Positions 62,188 through 64,000 of a stretch of DNA of 64,000 bases are shown here, in pieces. Each line of letters opens with the position of its first letter. Within the stretch, counting starts at the first letter, position 1. Source of the DNA: Treponema sp. (GTDB lineage Bacteria > Spirochaetota > Spirochaetia > Treponematales > Treponemataceae); the NCBI GenBank assembly GCA_017534445.1, contig JAFXWC010000015.1, positions 112,170 to 176,169 on the forward strand, written 5' to 3'. A program made the translations under genes and the position numbers. The notes under the pieces were generated by a model that had not been told where the DNA came from, did no database searches, and saw nothing but the letters and a program-made list of their open reading frames with translations.

Positions 62188-63387
62188 TTATATTACGACT
62201 TCACCATTCATTAACTTTGGTAATAAAGTATCTCGTATATTTACCAATTTTTGATTTTCAAGTTTATTATTAAAAATATGTTTCATAATTGGTGCAATTA
62301 AGTTCTCAAAATCTGATACAGCTTTGTCTCCTGAACTAAATGCTATTTGCTTCAAATCGCTGGCGGTAACATGTCCAAGCCCTGTTGTTTGTTTACAACT
62401 GGCGCGATGGCAAAACTCTGGCTTAAAATATTTTAACAAACAATATGTGAACCATTTATTATTTGTATGACTTTTTACATTAAAAGTATGTTGATTTAAG
62501 ATTCCATTTCCTAACGACCAGATAAAAATATCGATTGAAGTATCTGGATTACCTGACCAAGAAAAAAGAATATCTCCGTTTTCAACGTTATATTTTGGAT
62601 CTTTCTCTCCATTAAAATATTGAGTCGCTTCTGTTATACCATTTTTTAATTCTGCTATTTTAATAATAGGTAATCCTTCTGTCCCATATTCATCTTCTTT
62701 AAAAGATGTTCCATTTATAAAATCTGCATATTCATACAAAGTTTTTTCTTTCCACCCCTCGGGCATTTTGCCGCCAAAGGGTTCGAAGTCTACAAACCAG
62801 TTTTTGAAGAGGGCCCCAGCTTGGTGTTCGAGGTTGGTGTTTATTTTGTTGTTCAGTTCGATTTTGTCGTCGAGGGATGAGAGTATGGCGGCGATTTTTT
62901 GCTGGGTGGGGAGAGGGGGAAGTTTTACAAGGATTTCACAAATTCGGTCTGGAGATGTATGTTTGACCGTTGAACCAGAAGAAGTCGACAAAACTGTTTT
63001 TTGATATAATGGACTTCGCATAAACCAATAGATAAAATCTTTATCTACTTCAGAATTCATAAATTGAACTAGACCAATTCGTTGATTATGAAGATAGATT
63101 CTTTTGTCTGAATATGGAACTTTTGCAGAATATCCAAGAGTGTCACCATCTTTACTTAAATCCGTCATTGTAACAATTAAGTCATTTTCTTTAAGAATAT
63201 ATTCACTAGGATATGATGAATGAAAAAATTTGCATTTCTTTTCTTGAAATCCTCCACCAATTGCAAAGTTTCCAGGAGTTACAAGAACGATATTATTATC
63301 TTCAAATGAGATTGATTTACCTTCAAAAGCGTAGCCATGCTTTATCTTTATAAAATCTCCTAGTTTACATTCTTTCCACTCTTCCAT
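62188..63387 (-). CDS. hsdS: Type I restriction-modification specificity subunit
   Basis: 399 residues. Two target-recognition domains (about 1-150 and 205-345), each followed by a conserved helical spacer: LPPLPTQQKIAAILSSLDDK (about 155-174) and NKLENQKLVNIRDTLLPKL near the C-terminus. Determines the DNA sequence read by the complex. The central spacer (62750-62910) has GC-rich codons like hsdM, while both recognition domains are AT-rich. That mosaic is the mark of domain exchange. AAGGAAT before the ATG. The gene is 35 bases upstream of the RloC-like gene. Confidence 0.93.
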   Translation of the reverse strand: MEEWKECKLGDFIKIKHGYAFEGKSISFEDNNIVLVTPGNFAIGGGFQEKKCKFFHSSYPSEYILKENDLIVTMTDLSKDGDTLGYSAKVPYSDKRIYLHNQRIGLVQFMNSEVDKDFIYWFMRSPLYQKTVLSTSSGSTVKHTSPDRICEILVKLPPLPTQQKIAAILSSLDDKIELNNKINTNLEHQAGALFKNWFVDFEPFGGKMPEGWKEKTLYEYADFINGTSFKEDEYGTEGLPIIKIAELKNGITEATQYFNGEKDPKYNVENGDILFSWSGNPDTSIDIFIWSLGNGILNQHTFNVKSHTNNKWFTYCLLKYFKPEFCHRASCKQTTGLGHVTASDLKQIAFSSGDKAVSDFENLIAPIMKHIFNNKLENQKLVNIRDTLLPKLMNGEVVI

Positions 63388-63404
63388 TTTTATTCCTTTA
63401 TTTT

Positions 63405-63606
63405 ATAGATCCCGAAACAAGTTCGGAATGACGTATTTCTTTTAGTGTTACTTCCGGCCCGCCTGCGCCACCCTAATGCGTGAGGCTATGGAGCCCCTTG
63501 CCGACCGCAGGCGAAGCCGAGGACGGTGAGCGTTAGCGAAGGGCGGAACAGCCGACGTAGCGAGTTTGCAACGCAAACTCGGTAAGCAACCGAAGGTTGC
63601 GTCGCA
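63405..63606. repeat. Repeat block between hsdM and hsdS
   Basis: Bases 63405-63434 (TAGATCCCGAAACAAGTTCG...) match inverted the repeat at 45207-45232. Further on are two perfect hairpins, CGAGTTTGC / GCAAACTCG (63561-63569, 63573-63581) and GCAACC / GGTTGC (63586-63591, 63595-63600). No gene. Confidence 0.7.
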
Positions 63607-63610
63607 CGCC

Positions 63611-64000
63611 CTAAATCTTAAACCCAATACCTGCAAGATTTTTCTTTATCTCTTCTTCGAGCTCGTGGCTCTTTGCGAACATTCCGCCAAGTTCGGTGGT
63701 CAGGCGTTTCATTTTATCATCAAAAGGTTCGTCGTCCTCTTCTTTTTCTTCTATGCCAACGTAGCGGCCGGGGGTGAGGATGTAATCCTGGGCGGCGATT
63801 TGGGTTGTGGTGGCAACTGCGCAGAAGCCTTTTACATCTTCGAGGGTGCCGTTCTGGAAGGCGGTGAAGGTGTCGGCAAGGCTGGTGATGTCTTCTTCGG
63901 AAAAGTCGCGGTGCTTGCGGTCTACCATGTGGCCCATGTTGCGGGCATCTATGAAGAGGGTTTTGCCGGTCTGCTTTTTGCCGCGGGTGATGAACCAGAG
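63611..64000 (-). CDS. hsdM: Type I DNA methyltransferase subunit, 3' end (gene continues past the window)
   Basis: About 129 C-terminal residues visible; the frame is open through base 64000. LWFITRGKKQTGKTLFIDAR followed by MGHMVDRKHRDFSEEDI is the conserved end of the HsdM catalytic domain, and KKNLAGIGFKI near the stop belongs to the C-terminal helices that contact HsdS. The AdoMet and NPPF motifs lie outside the window. It is separated from hsdS by a 220-base repeat block, unusual because hsdM and hsdS normally overlap or nearly touch. Confidence 0.9.
   Translation of the reverse strand, partial: LWFITRGKKQTGKTLFIDARNMGHMVDRKHRDFSEEDITSLADTFTAFQNGTLEDVKGFCAVATTTQIAAQDYILTPGRYVGIEEKEEDDEPFDDKMKRLTTELGGMFAKSHELEEEIKKNLAGIGFKI

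Noticed and set aside
47401..64000. Prophage or integrative element
   Set aside because: No integrase, phage structural gene, tRNA attachment site or transposase is visible; a defence island is the simpler reading.

Overview
The window looks like chromosomal DNA of a Treponema-type spirochaete, probably a gut or rumen commensal. The evidence is indirect: many spirochaete-style lipoproteins, a trypanosome/plant-like 6-phosphofructokinase, a sensorless chemotaxis transducer, a Wzi-like outer-membrane barrel, and a pyrBIC operon that would not fit the most host-dependent treponemes. Species assignment was not possible from sequence alone. No rRNA, convincing tRNA, CRISPR array, insertion sequence or prophage was seen.

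Layout. 1-4.9 kb: phosphofructokinase 3' end, methyl-accepting chemotaxis protein, a small lipoprotein and a secreted endonuclease/exonuclease/phosphatase-fold lipoprotein. 4.9-33.1 kb: a large envelope-glycan locus. Its outer parts carry three paralogous fusions of a YidC/Oxa1 domain to a sulfatase-fold (LtaS/EptA-like) transferase, a nucleotidyltransferase-aminotransferase fusion, a CDP-glycerol-type glycerophosphotransferase, an SGNH/MBOAT O-acyltransferase pair, and an adenylation enzyme with a PLP decarboxylase and a glycosyltransferase. Its middle (about 14.34-23.4 kb) is an AT-rich cassette (Wzx flippase, UDP-galactopyranose mutase, four glycan transferases, a glycerophosphodiesterase) that looks imported: the composition switch falls inside the wzi-like gene. 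The flippase is out of frame at an A10 tract. 33.3-38.1 kb: arginase family protein, a secreted protein and pyrB-pyrI-pyrC. 38.4-44 kb: two large beta-helix surface lipoproteins. 44-47.4 kb: zinc homeostasis (CobW GTPase, ZnuA, a small Cys/His membrane protein, Fur/Zur regulator with paired operators).

47.4-64 kb: a type I restriction-modification locus (hsdM, hsdS at the right end, hsdR at the left) pried open by about 11.5 kb of AT-rich defence genes: RloC/PrrC-like anticodon nuclease ATPase, an unknown 442-aa protein, a RES-domain toxin with a small zinc-ribbon protein, RloA/RloB, a Fic protein flanked by direct repeats, an XRE regulator, and an Abi_2/AbiF HEPN protein followed by a compact small RNA gene with its own promoter and terminator.

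Most transcription units are separated by GC-rich mosaic repeat blocks built from shared modules, sometimes as near-identical inverted copies tens of kb apart. Many promoters have recognisable TTGNNN-(16/17)-TATAAT form, and several lie so close to the start codon that the mRNAs would be leaderless or nearly so. The two candidates for undescribed biology are the YidC-transferase fusion family with its CDP-headgroup and acylation partners, and the abi-associated small RNA inside the defence island.
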